Origin: Hyphomicrobium sp. D-2
GTDB taxonomy: Bacteria; Pseudomonadota; Alphaproteobacteria; Rhizobiales; Hyphomicrobiaceae
Assembly (NCBI RefSeq): GCF_029872155.1
Contig: NZ_JARXLA010000005.1
Location: 186,001 to 250,000, forward strand
Length of the DNA stretch: 64,000 nucleotides
Direction: 5' to 3'
Shown: positions 9,447 through 18,377 of the stretch, piece after piece
Layout: each line of letters starts with the position of its first letter
Numbering within the stretch: position 1 is the stretch's first letter
Notes under the pieces: model-generated
The model's database searches: none
Told to the model about the DNA's origin: nothing
What the model saw: the letters and a program-made list of their open reading frames with translations, nothing else
Position numbers and translations under genes: made by a program

Positions 9447-9486
9447 GCACCGGCGGCCGGCTCCCCGGAGGGGAGGCGCCGAGCGC
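9447..9486 (+). repeat. 39-bp palindromic repeat, copy 1
   Basis: GC-rich imperfect palindrome starting GCACCGGCGGCCGGCT. Its right arm has diverged (ends GAGCGC instead of CGGTGC). It is separated from copy 2 by 11 bases and lies in the gap before recJ. Confidence 0.75.
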
Positions 9487-9497
9487 CAACTTAAAAT

Positions 9498-9536
9498 GCG
9501 CTGGCGGCCGGCTGCGCGGAGCGCAGTCGCCAGCGC
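9498..9536 (+). repeat. 39-bp palindromic repeat, copy 2
   Basis: Starts GCGCTGGCGGCCGGCTGC and ends CAGTCGCCAGCGC, forming a long stem. It is identical over its 39 bases to the copy at 31351-31389, by eye. Confidence 0.85.
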
Positions 9537-9646
9537 GAGAGAAGTCGCTGCGACGCCTGTTGAAAAGTCTCGCTTCCTATCGCCAACGCGGGAGCAGGGT
9601 GGTCAACTTCGCTGGTGGGCGAATCGAAATCATCCGGGGGCGGTCA

Positions 9647-11485
9647 ATGGCTACGGCGCTGAAACAGCGGGAAATCGATGCAGAACTTGCGCCCCCGTTT
9701 CTTGGTATTGCGTCATCGGCGCGTGGATTTACGTGGCGCGAGCGGCTGACGCCCGATGCGCATCTGCGCGCGACCACCATCAGCCAGCGCCACGGCTTGC
9801 CGGAATTGCTCGGCCGCATGCTGGCTGCGCGCGGCGTTGCAATCGATGACGTACCTGTGGTGCTCAATCCCACACTCAAGGCGCTGATGCCCGATCCCAG
9901 CACCGTGCGCGACATGGACGCCGCTGCTGCCCGTATTGCTGACGCTGTCGTAAAAGGGCAGCGCGTGGCTATCTTCGGCGATTACGATGTCGACGGCGCT
10001 TCTTCGTCGGCACTCGTTGCGCGTTTTCTCAGCCATCACGGTTTGCAACCACGCATCTATATTCCTGATCGGCTGTTTGAAGGCTACGGGCCAAATCCCG
10101 CAGCCATCGAAACGCTGGTGAAGGAGGGCGCGCAGCTCATCATCACCGTTGACTGCGGCACCACCAGCCGCGAGCCGCTCGCACGTGCCGCTGAGCTCGG
10201 CTGCGATGTCGTCATCATCGATCACCATCAGGCCGACGAAGAGCTTCCCATCGCATGTGCGGTGGTCAATCCCAACCGGCAGGACGATGTGTCCGGTCTC
10301 GGTCACCTGTGCGCGGCCGGCGTTTGTTTCATGGTTCTGGTGGCCGCAACGCGCGAGCTGCGTCAGCGCGGATTTTACGGTCAAATCGCGCCGCCGGATC
10401 TGATGGGCGAAATTGATCTCGTGGCGCTGGCAACGATTGCGGACGTCGTTCCGCTTGTCGGTCTCAATCGCGCTTACGTCACGCAAGGGCTGCAGGTGAT
10501 GCGCTGGCGCAAGAACATCGGCCTGCGCGCGCTGATCGACGCTGCGGGGCTCAACGAGCCGCCGACACCCTATCATCTCGGTTTCATTCTTGGCCCGCGC
10601 ATCAATGCCGGTGGCCGTATCGGCGATGCAGCGTTGGGATCGCGGTTGCTTGCTGGTGAGGATGAGACGGAGGCGGCACGCATCGCTGCGCTGCTCGACC
10701 GTCTCAACAAGGAACGGCGCGATCTTGAAAAGCAGATGCTGGAGGAAGCGCTGGGTGCGGCCGAAGCGAAGCTCATGCAGGAGCCAGATACGGCCGTGCT
10801 GCTGGTCGGGTCGCACACTTGGCACAAGGGTGTCGTCGGTTTGGTGGCCAGCCGTCTGACTGAAAAATTCCGCCTGCCATCCTGTGTTATTGCATGGGCC
10901 GATGAAACGGGCGGTGAGGGGACGGGCTCGTTACGGTCGCTGCCCGGTGCGGACATCGGCGGCGCAGTGCGCGCCGCTGTAGCCGCAGGCCACCTGATCA
11001 AGGGCGGCGGTCATTCGATGGCCGCTGGCCTCACCGTAGCGCGCGAAAACATCGCCGTGCTGGAAGCATTTCTGCAGGAACGTTTGCAGGGCAGCGTGAC
11101 GGAGGCGCGCGCGCGCGATGCGTTGCAGATTGACGGCGCGCTGACGCCGGGTGGCGTAACGGACGAGTTAATCGACCTCATTGGTCGCGTCGGCCCATAC
11201 GGCCAGGGCAATCCGACGCCGCGCTTTGCCTTTCCGGCCGTCAACGTCAAATTCGCGAAGATCGTTGGCGAGGCGCATGTGCGCTGCGTGCTGCAATCGG
11301 CTGACGGCTCCAAGCTTGAGGCCATTGCGTTCCGGGCTGCGGGGCAACCGCTGGGCGACATGCTGCTGAGCTCGGGCGGGCTGCCGCTGCACGTCGCGGG
11401 CAGCGTCAAGCGGTCGTCGTTCAACGGTCGCGACAAACTGGAAGTGCACATCGACGATGTCGCCGATCCACGTCGCCAGGGTTGA
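9647..11485 (+). CDS. recJ: single-stranded-DNA-specific exonuclease RecJ
   Basis: The 612-residue protein degrades single-stranded DNA 5' to 3' in recombination and mismatch repair. DHH-domain metal motifs are intact: IFGDYDVDGASSSAL (about 112-126), VDCGTTS and VIIDHHQAD. The DHHA1 part has GTGSLRSLPGADI and GGGHSMAAGL, and a C-terminal OB-like domain follows. The ATG at 9647 gives the family N-terminus; the open frame starting at 9560 would include palindromic-repeat-flanking DNA and is less likely. The ribosome site is poor (GGGGG). It is the last gene of the plus-strand run from 4609. Confidence 0.95.
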   Translation: MATALKQREIDAELAPPFLGIASSARGFTWRERLTPDAHLRATTISQRHGLPELLGRMLAARGVAIDDVPVVLNPTLKALMPDPSTVRDMDAAAARIADAVVKGQRVAIFGDYDVDGASSSALVARFLSHHGLQPRIYIPDRLFEGYGPNPAAIETLVKEGAQLIITVDCGTTSREPLARAAELGCDVVIIDHHQADEELPIACAVVNPNRQDDVSGLGHLCAAGVCFMVLVAATRELRQRGFYGQIAPPDLMGEIDLVALATIADVVPLVGLNRAYVTQGLQVMRWRKNIGLRALIDAAGLNEPPTPYHLGFILGPRINAGGRIGDAALGSRLLAGEDETEAARIAALLDRLNKERRDLEKQMLEEALGAAEAKLMQEPDTAVLLVGSHTWHKGVVGLVASRLTEKFRLPSCVIAWADETGGEGTGSLRSLPGADIGGAVRAAVAAGHLIKGGGHSMAAGLTVARENIAVLEAFLQERLQGSVTEARARDALQIDGALTPGGVTDELIDLIGRVGPYGQGNPTPRFAFPAVNVKFAKIVGEAHVRCVLQSADGSKLEAIAFRAAGQPLGDMLLSSGGLPLHVAGSVKRSSFNGRDKLEVHIDDVADPRRQG

Positions 11486-11845
11486 GAGCGCTGCTGCGGC
11501 GCGTCCCGCTTGCGGGCTGCGATCTTCATGCTTGAGCGCGCGCAGCGTCGATACTGTATCGTATCGCGATATTCAATCGCGGCATCGTCCTATGTGGGCC
11601 GCTGCCCCATTGTCGCCGCGCGCGACGCTTGCATCCCACAGATTCCAGGCGTTCGGAACAGGTGAGCAGTTAGCTGCGCTACCTTTGATGGAAAATTACT
11701 GCGTCAAGCAACTGTAAATTGCAGTGCCCTAACAAACACAGTCGGCATCCCAGAGCGGACGCAGTTGTCGAATCAGGTTGTCTCCGCTGAGGGCGAACAG
11801 GATTATGGAAGAAGTCTAGTTTAGTGTGTGTGTTGGGAGTTGCGT
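11486..11845. other. intergenic region before the outer membrane protein gene
   Basis: 360 bases with no supported gene. It should contain the end of recJ transcription and the promoter of the beta-barrel gene. The last 150 bases turn AT-richer (for example around 11690-11720), which is expected for a promoter, but I cannot assign -35 and -10 boxes with confidence. Confidence 0.4.
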
Positions 11846-12577
11846 ATGTTGCGTTCAGGCATTTGTGGTGCCGCATTTGCGGCCATTCTCGCTGCATCCC
11901 CTGCGGTTGCCCAGGATCATAATTGGTCCGGCCTCTATCTCGGCGCTCATGGCGGCTACGGTTGGGCAGATACCGACTATCCAGGTACCCCCGCACACCC
12001 ACGGGGAGCTCCGCGCCCTGATCTTGAGGGCGGATTGGTCGGTGGCCAGGTCGGCTACAATCACCAGATCAACAACATCGTGCTGGGCGTTGAAGCGGAT
12101 TATTCGTTCACGCATATGGCTGAGACCGCGCGCGACGGTAATTTCATCACGCAGGATCACGAGTTGTCCGGTTTCGGCAGCATTCGCGGCCGCCTTGGCT
12201 TCGCTTCTGGCAACTGGTTGATTTACGGCACCGCCGGTTGGGCATGGAACCGTGCGGACCATAACCAGACGTGCCCCGCAGGCGCATTGGCTGGAACGCA
12301 TTGCGCCACTGCAGGACAGTACAACCTCAGCAAGTCCGAGACCGAAACTGGTTGGGTTTATGGTGCTGGTGTTGAAACCGCGATCACCGAAAACTGGTCG
12401 CTCCGCGCAGAATATCTCCGCTACGACTTCGACAGCGAAGGCTATAATCTCGGCACTGCGCCGTCCGGCGTCGTGATCGGCACCAAGACGCTTGAGCATG
12501 AAGTCGACGTCGTTCGTCTTGGCGTAAACTATCGTTTTGGCGGACGTTCCGATCATCATCCGGTGTCGCTCAAGTAA
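11846..12577 (+). CDS. outer membrane beta-barrel protein (Omp25/Omp31-like)
   Basis: A 243-residue porin-like protein: signal peptide MLRSGICGAAFAAILAASPAVAQ (cleavage AVAQ-D), then an eight-strand barrel of the Omp25/31 (OmpA-like membrane) family. Typical strands are WSGLYLGAHGGYGW, GGLVGGQVGYN, GFGSIRGRLGFASGNWLIYG, WVYGAGVETAITENWSLRAE and VVRLGVNYRFGG. These proteins are abundant structural components of the rhizobial outer membrane. The ATG at 11846 has GGGAG six bases upstream. The C-terminus continues about ten residues past the last strand, slightly unusual. A terminator follows. Confidence 0.9.
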   Translation: MLRSGICGAAFAAILAASPAVAQDHNWSGLYLGAHGGYGWADTDYPGTPAHPRGAPRPDLEGGLVGGQVGYNHQINNIVLGVEADYSFTHMAETARDGNFITQDHELSGFGSIRGRLGFASGNWLIYGTAGWAWNRADHNQTCPAGALAGTHCATAGQYNLSKSETETGWVYGAGVETAITENWSLRAEYLRYDFDSEGYNLGTAPSGVVIGTKTLEHEVDVVRLGVNYRFGGRSDHHPVSLK

Positions 12578-12615
12578 GTAAGCCGGCGCGTCCGGACGAC
12601 GGGCAAGGAATATAA

Positions 12616-12639
12616 AAAGGGGCCGTAACTGGCCCCTTT
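12616..12639 (+). terminator. rho-independent terminator after the Omp gene
   Basis: A nine-base-pair perfect stem (AAAGGGGCC / GGCCCCTTT) with a six-base loop lies 38 bases after the Omp stop codon and is followed by CGTGTTT. It also lies downstream of the convergent autotransporter pseudogene and may serve both. Confidence 0.8.
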
Positions 12640-12696
12640 CGTGTTTCAGTTTGTTGGGCTGGGCATGTCGCTAAGAGCGGCTTCACTGTAGCCCGA

Positions 12697-15600
12697 TCAC
12701 CACGCAACCTTGACGCCGAGTTTGCCGTCGTAGGCGTTTCCGTCGGCGTGTTCACCGATGCCGACGAGGTACGATGCGTTGGCATAGATCGCGGCACCGT
12801 CGCCTACATCCGCTGTGAAGCCGGTGTTGATTTCGAATGTCGTGCCGCCCATGTCGGCTGCGAACGGGATGAAGCCCGTTGCAGACGAGAACTTCGTCTT
12901 TGGATCGCCAAGGAATTCGTACCAGAAGTTCGGCCGTACCCACGCGGTGAAGCTGGATGGTTCGCCCGTCAGCCAGGTCGGCGTGCCGAAGTCCTGCGCG
13001 AAGCGCACACCCACGCGGCCCACCAGCGAGTTGACGTTGTCGAAGTGCACCTGTGCGGCGACATCCGAACCGTTGTTGAGGTTGATGGTCTGATAGGCGA
13101 GCTGCACCTGCGGCTCGATGCTGAAGCCACCAGGCTCCGTGTAAACCGGATAGCCGCCTTCAAGCGATGCACCGAATGCGCCGCCATCGGTTTTCAACTT
13201 GTCGATGCGGTTGGACTTGGCGTCAATATCGTACCACGAGCCTAACAGCAGCGCGTCGACGTACGCGTTGTCCGGGGTGTAGTGCGTCCAGTAGGCGCCC
13301 CATGAGTAGGCCATGAAGCTGTTCTCGCCCGCCTTGCCGTCGCCGATGTGCTGCACATCGCCGGAGCCGTGACCGATGGCGAAGAAGGCACCGGCATGGT
13401 TGCGCGAGGTCCCGACATCGCCGTCGCGATAAAGATCCATGCCGCCCTGGAAGGCCCAGAAGTCATAGTCATACTTCGGGCCGGCGCCGTAGATGCCGCC
13501 TTTGCCGCCGTCGCGATCGCCGTGCTGACCGATGACACGCGCCCAGGCTGCGTTCGGTGCGCCTTCAGCGTATGCGCTAACGACTGTCCCGCGCCGCTCA
13601 TGCAGCGTGTCGAGCATCAGTCGACCTACAGCAGCGTCATGGCCGGAACGGCGGCATAGAGCGAGGTTTCCTGGCGCCAGTCGGGAATGTCATCGCCGCC
13701 ACCGCCACATATCGCCGCCGATGGATCGAGCGCGCAATCGAGATCGGAGCGCAGATACCAGTTGTCGGGATTGGCGCCGTTCTCGCCACCGCGATAGAGG
13801 GAGTATTCATACGGACCAGCGACGACCGGAGCTGCGAGCGTGAACAGGCCTGGCACCGTCGTGCTGCCGTTGATCGCATCGACAACGAGAATGCCGTCAA
13901 GCGTAGTGAGATCGCCCCCACCGCCGACGTTGTTGACACGAAGTGACGATGTTCCAATGCCGACGCCGTTATCAATCACAAGCCTATCAGACGGTGAACC
14001 GTCTGTGCCTAGATGAGTGTTGATACCCAGTGCGCCACCAGCACCACTGTAGGTATTGACGGTCAGCGTTTTGAACGGACCGGCAGCGGATGCGGGCGGC
14101 GTGAACTGCACCAAACTGTCCGCCCCATTGCTGAGCGATGTGAGGGATGAATTATCCGGGATATGCCAAGTTGATTGAAATAGATTCACGTCAGAATTAC
14201 CGCCCGCTGCCGTCGTAGCAGCACCGAAAAGCGTGGAGTTGGCCGCTTCAAACGTTAGCGTTGCCCCGGCGTCAACATTCAAAAGGCGATCAGCATTAAG
14301 GGTCGAATTTCCGATCGTTGCGTCCAACGATCCACCGGTAACGTTGATGCCGATACCATCCGCCGCGCTCGTTGAGCTGTTGTAGAGGGTGATGCTGTTG
14401 GCGCCGGAAATGGAGCGAAAATTGTCTGAGGCTGGCCCATGAGATGTCAATGTAACACTATTGAGATCCATCGAACTGCCGTTAGCAAGCATTGCTGTTA
14501 CGGCATTGCTGCCTGAAGTAACGACTGCGCCCGTGTTGAGTGTAATCCGCCCGATGGTGTCGACGTAAAGACCATGAGCGTTGTCCCCTTCGGTGCTGAT
14601 TTCCGTATCGATTAACGTAATTAACGCGCCTGGACTGACAGCCCCAGCACCCACGGCTCCGTCACCGGTGGTGATGACCGTACCTCCAGTCATCTCAATT
14701 ATACCGCCTGATGTTGCATTTAAGCCGTAGGCGTCGGAGCCTTCGGTCGTGATCGCGACACCGTTACTCAGCGTGATGAGGCCGTCTAATGCCCAGGCGC
14801 CGTGTGCCTCATCGCCTTCCGTACTTATCGTGCCGCCATCAGAGGTGATCGTGTCACCGAGCTGTGCATTTAAACCATGGCTCTGTTGACCTTGGGTGTT
14901 GATGATCACTCCGGTCAGTTCAATATTAGAGCCAATGCCAAGGGCTGACCCGGACGCACCGTAGGCGGCTTCACCCTTAGTTGTAATTGTGCCGCCCACG
15001 GCTGTGATAGTTCCGCCGTTATAACTAGCCAGACCATGGCCATTTTTGCCTTCAGTGCTGATCGCCACCCCTTGCAGGGTGATGAAGGAATCGCTGCTCT
15101 GCGTAACGGCCCCGAACGAAAATTCGCCCATTGTACTGATTGTGATACCGTCAGCTGTGACGCCGCCTCCGGAAGCCTCCAGCCCTGCGCTCTGTTGACC
15201 TTGGGTACTGATCGCCACGCCATTTAGCAGCGTGATGATTGAACCCGTGCCCCTTGCATAGGCGCCGACTTCATAGTCGTCCATTGTGGTGATCGTGGTT
15301 GTGCCGGCGGTGATGCTGCCGCCATCTAGCGCATACAGACCATAGCTGGAGTTGCCTTGGGTAGTTATCGTGCTGTGCTCCAGCGTGATGCGCGCATCGG
15401 CGCCCCATGCGTAGACGCCGAATGCCGAAGTGCCGGTTGTGGAGATAGATGATCCAGGAGAGGTTATGGTGATTGATCCATTCTGATCCGCATATGCTCC
15501 GTACGCGCCGTTTCCGCTTGTTGTTGCCGTCACGACTCCGCTGCTTACAATGGTTCCGCCGTTCAGCGCCCAAAGCGCATACCCGGCGCTGCCGGATGCT

Positions 15601-15740
15601 GTTGTGTCATAGTTCCCGCTGGCAATCTCATTGGTGCCATTCGCTATAAGTTGCTGAGCTTGCGCTCGCCCTCCTTGCATCACGGCAAACATCGCGATGA
15701 TTGAAAACGCGCAGCAATGCGCATGGCATGACAAGGTCAT
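12697..15740 (-). pseudogene. autotransporter, frameshifted (copy A)
   Basis: This is an AIDA-like autotransporter split by a one-base deletion. The start at 15740 (AGAGGG just upstream) gives a signal peptide, MTLSCHAHCCAFSIIAMFAV, then a passenger of about 600 residues built of repeats of the type ITTQGNSSYGLYALDGGSI, then WRQETSLYAAVPAMTLL. There the frame meets TAG. Compared with the intact copy at 18378-20855, one G is missing between 13626 and 13627, where copy B continues YGRLMLDTLHERRGT. The beta-barrel then continues in another frame to 12697 and ends KLGVKVAW. The barrel differs from copy B at only about two dozen of 306 residues, so loss is recent. A sequencing error cannot be excluded. 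Confidence 0.85.
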
Positions 15741-15967
15741 AACCGTCCCTCTCGAAAAACTGGTTGCGGTCATGCCGCTGAAAATTGGAAGTGTCGCGCA
15801 GCGCAATGCAGCAACACCTGACGCGCTAGCTGGGGCACGGTATGAAGGTGACTAAAACAGCGGACGTCATCGCGCGTCATAGAGCGACCCCGACTGATCT
15901 GAACACAGACCAGCATCGGTGATTCGCAACGTGCGGCTATTCCTGCTCGCTGGGGCAAGAGTAGATG

Positions 15968-16004
15968 TGCTCAGTACCGTCGCAAATTAAGCACGGTGCA
16001 CTGA
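15968..16004. repeat. upstream motif shared by the two autotransporter genes, copy A
   Basis: 37 bases with about 33 matches to 21027-21063, lying 228 bases upstream of the copy A start codon. The core is ACCGT...ACGGT around an AT-rich centre. Its position in both loci suggests an inherited upstream region, perhaps a promoter or regulator site. Confidence 0.6.
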
Positions 16005-16189
16005 TTAATTTGAGATGACAGACATCCACTATCGGGTAGTGCAGTAATGGCGGAGTACTCCACGCTTCGATCTGGTCTCACTTCGGCTGAGAGGATCATC
16101 CAACTTGATGACTACAAACGTCGCAGAGCCGAAAACATCCGCTGTGAAAGAGAACCCGGGTGACTTCGTCACCTGACTCATTGCCTTCA

Positions 16190-16355
16190 GCGGAATGGGC
16201 ATCGCGAGATTGATAATGCCATCGTCCCGGCACATCTGCTGTTTGCGCAGTAAAACTGACGACTTGCGTAGGCTGCCAGCTCATTCTTGGCGAGGAATAT
16301 AATAGTGAGCAAACCGATGCGCTCTATCGCAACCGACATTTGCCTAGCAGTTTAT
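16190..16355 (-). pseudogene. remnant of the zinc-ribbon gene found intact at 26315-27169
   Basis: The DNA from about 16190 to 16355 aligns by eye with about 26910-27080, the N-terminal third of the intact gene: shared stretches include GACGACTTGC, TAGGCTGCCAGCTC, TCTGCTGTTTG and GCGCTCTATCGCAA. In protein the parallel is SWQPTQVVSFTAQTAD against SWQPRQVVNFIAQTAD. Reading frames do not hold together across it. The left end is indistinct; 16029-16190 may also derive from this gene. Confidence 0.7.
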
Positions 16356-16387
16356 TGACTGACGATGGTCGCGACCGTGGTGCTGCG

Positions 16388-16458
16388 GGATGTTCGGTCG
16401 CCCAACTTCACAAGGCTGCGTCGAATGTCTTCGATCCGCATATCACCTATGTTGGTGA
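16388..16458 (-). pseudogene. remnant of a tyrosine integrase gene
   Basis: Reading leftwards from 16458, the segment encodes NIGDMRIEDIRRSLVKLGD, matching HGDMRIRDIRRSHVREYRE of the intact integrase (27233-29068). The frame then ends at a stop. Most of the gene is missing. The order zinc-ribbon remnant, integrase remnant, att copy (16621) repeats the order of the intact element, so this looks like the right end of an older decayed element. Confidence 0.65.
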
Positions 16459-16620
16459 TTAGGGCTGATTGAGTGCCGCAACGTGAGCCACGCGGTCCTG
16501 CGCGATCTACGTATGATAGATCACGCCAGTCTTTATCCTACCGTACAGGAGCCGGTGGAGGAACCAGAAAAGAGGAGGATCAAGAAAACCAAGCTTTACC
16601 CGCAGGTTAGCTTGTGATGC

Positions 16621-16637
16621 TGGCGGTCCCTACGGGA
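16621..16637. repeat. left attachment site (attL) of the tRNA-Glu element
   Basis: Exact 17-base copy of the 3' end of tRNA-Glu. Sequence identity stops immediately on the right (AGA here, GTC in the tRNA). Confidence 0.85.
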
Positions 16638-16671
16638 AGACCGCTTCGGCCCGACAAGGCCAGCAAAATCA

Positions 16672-17952
16672 ATGACTTACAACGTCGCCCCGCTCCAATT
16701 GATACCACCTAGCGATAGCCCTGAAGGGCTCGAAGATGGCCGTTCGGGAGCTGTATCACGTTCGCGCTTCAACGTCGCGTCGATGATGTATCGTGTTCCG
16801 AGGGTCGCAACTGTTGCTTCCGCTGTTACACTAGTGGCGGCTTCCGCTGGCTTCGGGGCATTTTACGCGTGGACCACGGGCAATCATCACGGGCCCTTCA
16901 TTGGCGCTTTGAGCGTCTGCATGGCGCTCGGCCTTGAGGCTGCAAAGCCCTTTGCGATTGAAGGCGCGGCCGCTGCGTTGCGCTCATGGTCGCCAGTCCG
17001 TGCAGCGGCCCTTGCGGTTCTCAGTATCGTCGCCGTCACCTACAGCCTGACCGCCGAGCTATCGCTTATGGCCGCGTCCCGCGCCGATGCCTCCGCAACG
17101 CGCTCACAAGCTGCCGACGCCGCCGACGCCGCTAAAGCCCGCTATGACGCCGCCCGTCACGAACTCGCCACTTTGCCCGTAACGCGGCCCGTAGCAGCCC
17201 TTGAAGCGGAGATCGCCCGCCTCAAGACGACGCCAAGGCTAGCGCCTTGTGACGACACGGGCTCCAAGGCGTTCGGCAAGGTTTCTCGCCGTGTCTGCGG
17301 AGAGATCGCCACGCTCACCGCCGAAGCCGCGACCACGGCCCGCCGCACGGAATTGCAGACGGCGCTTGCAGCCGCCGAAAGTGACCTTGCATCGGCCCCG
17401 CTGGCGACTGACGCCGATCCGGCCGCCGCTGCATTGGTCACATACCTAGGGGCTCTTGGTGTCCGCGCCGACGCCGCCGAGCTGTCCCGTTGGTTGGCCT
17501 TGGTGCCGGTGCTGGCCCTTGAGGTCGGGAGCGCGTTCGCGGTTCTTCTCGTGGGCGGTACGCACTCTGTTTCAAGCCGTCCCAAAGGTGTCCCGGACAG
17601 CGTCTCAGAAGCTGCCCACAAGGCCTCTGGCGAGGCCATTGCGTCCGATGTTGCAGCGTTCGGTACTGTCCCACCCCTCCCGGCACTTGCCGCGCAAAGG
17701 CCCGTTTCTGAGGCCTCATCGGCAGCCCTGAACGATGGCGGTGCAACGGCCTCGGGCGGCGCTTTGAAAGCAGCCTTGCTGGAACACCTACAGGAACATG
17801 GCGGAGAGCTGCGAACGGGGCAACGAGGGCTGGCGAAGGCGCTGGGAACATCCACGTCGGAGCTGAACCGGACGCTCCACAGCCTAGCCGCCGCTGGCGT
17901 CATCGCCCTCAGCACGGCCCCGCACGGCACCGAGCTGCGCTTGATTGGCTGA
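16672..17952 (+). CDS. polytopic membrane protein with C-terminal winged-helix domain
   Basis: A 426-residue protein I do not recognise. It has three membrane helices in the N-terminal part (about 45-68, 76-95, 108-130), then about 130 residues of alanine-rich coiled coil with two cysteines (CDDTGSKAFGKVSRRVC), a fourth helix (about 272-297, WLALVPVLALEVGSAFAVLL), a Ser/Ala-rich linker and a C-terminal helix-turn-helix (about 365-426; LRTGQRGLAKALGTSTSELN, then HSLAAAGVIALSTAPHG) typical of winged helices. A membrane-tethered DNA-binding protein is inferred. It is the first gene inside the left att, 35 bases in; no good ribosome site precedes 16672, so the start is uncertain. Confidence 0.7.
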   Translation: MTYNVAPLQLIPPSDSPEGLEDGRSGAVSRSRFNVASMMYRVPRVATVASAVTLVAASAGFGAFYAWTTGNHHGPFIGALSVCMALGLEAAKPFAIEGAAAALRSWSPVRAAALAVLSIVAVTYSLTAELSLMAASRADASATRSQAADAADAAKARYDAARHELATLPVTRPVAALEAEIARLKTTPRLAPCDDTGSKAFGKVSRRVCGEIATLTAEAATTARRTELQTALAAAESDLASAPLATDADPAAAALVTYLGALGVRADAAELSRWLALVPVLALEVGSAFAVLLVGGTHSVSSRPKGVPDSVSEAAHKASGEAIASDVAAFGTVPPLPALAAQRPVSEASSAALNDGGATASGGALKAALLEHLQEHGGELRTGQRGLAKALGTSTSELNRTLHSLAAAGVIALSTAPHGTELRLIG

Positions 17953-18056
17953 TCATAACCACCGCAGCCACCGCCTCAGAAAAACACTGAGGCCCGGCTG
18001 AACGCATCCACAATTTCACCGGCCAACAACGGCCACAACACCAAGGGGACACGATC

Positions 18057-18296
18057 ATGATGACGACCACCACCGACTTCACGACCTGCGAAGCCCTTAC
18101 AACACCTCTCACGGCCCGTCAGTACGTTGAGCGGCACGATGAGGACGTGTTGAACTACGTCGCAGACCTCGACAAGGCCCTAGAAGAGATCACGTCACGG
18201 GCCCACGTAGAGGCCGCGCGGCTTGGTGTTCCTCATTCCGCTGACGGCCGTTATCCGGCTGCGGTATGGGCTCTTGAAGCCACCCGCAACTGCTGA
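18057..18296 (+). CDS. small protein of unknown function
   Basis: 79 residues, mostly helical and acidic (HDEDVLNYVADLDKALEEIT), with no membrane segment. AAGGGG precedes the tandem ATGATG at 18057. It lies 104 bases after the membrane winged-helix gene on the same strand and may be co-transcribed; a short hairpin (17973-17993) lies between them. No family recognised. Confidence 0.55.
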   Translation: MMTTTTDFTTCEALTTPLTARQYVERHDEDVLNYVADLDKALEEITSRAHVEAARLGVPHSADGRYPAAVWALEATRNC

Positions 18297-18324
18297 GGCG
18301 CAAGCCCATTCCTGCCCTAGAAGA

Positions 18325-18354
18325 GGCCCGTATCGCTTAGCAGCGGTGCGGGCC
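18325..18354. terminator. hairpin between convergent genes
   Basis: Stem GGCCCG / CGGGCC with an inner CGC / GCG and two mismatches, in the 81-base gap between the small gene and the end of the autotransporter. It has no U-tract, so it is a weak bidirectional terminator candidate. Confidence 0.35.
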
Positions 18355-18377
18355 CTGCTGTTACCGGGGGGCTTATC

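Noticed and set aside
9447-9536. Two adjacent palindromes as a possible CRISPR-like array.
   Set aside because: The units are different subtypes, the spacing is 11 bases, and copies are scattered in the genome; this is a dispersed repeat pair.
16459-16617. A plus-strand frame ending three bases before attL (NVSHAVLRDLRMIDHASLYP) that recalls the end of FRG-domain proteins.
   Set aside because: Too short, no start, and the resemblance is weak; it may be the last trace of a gene of the older element.
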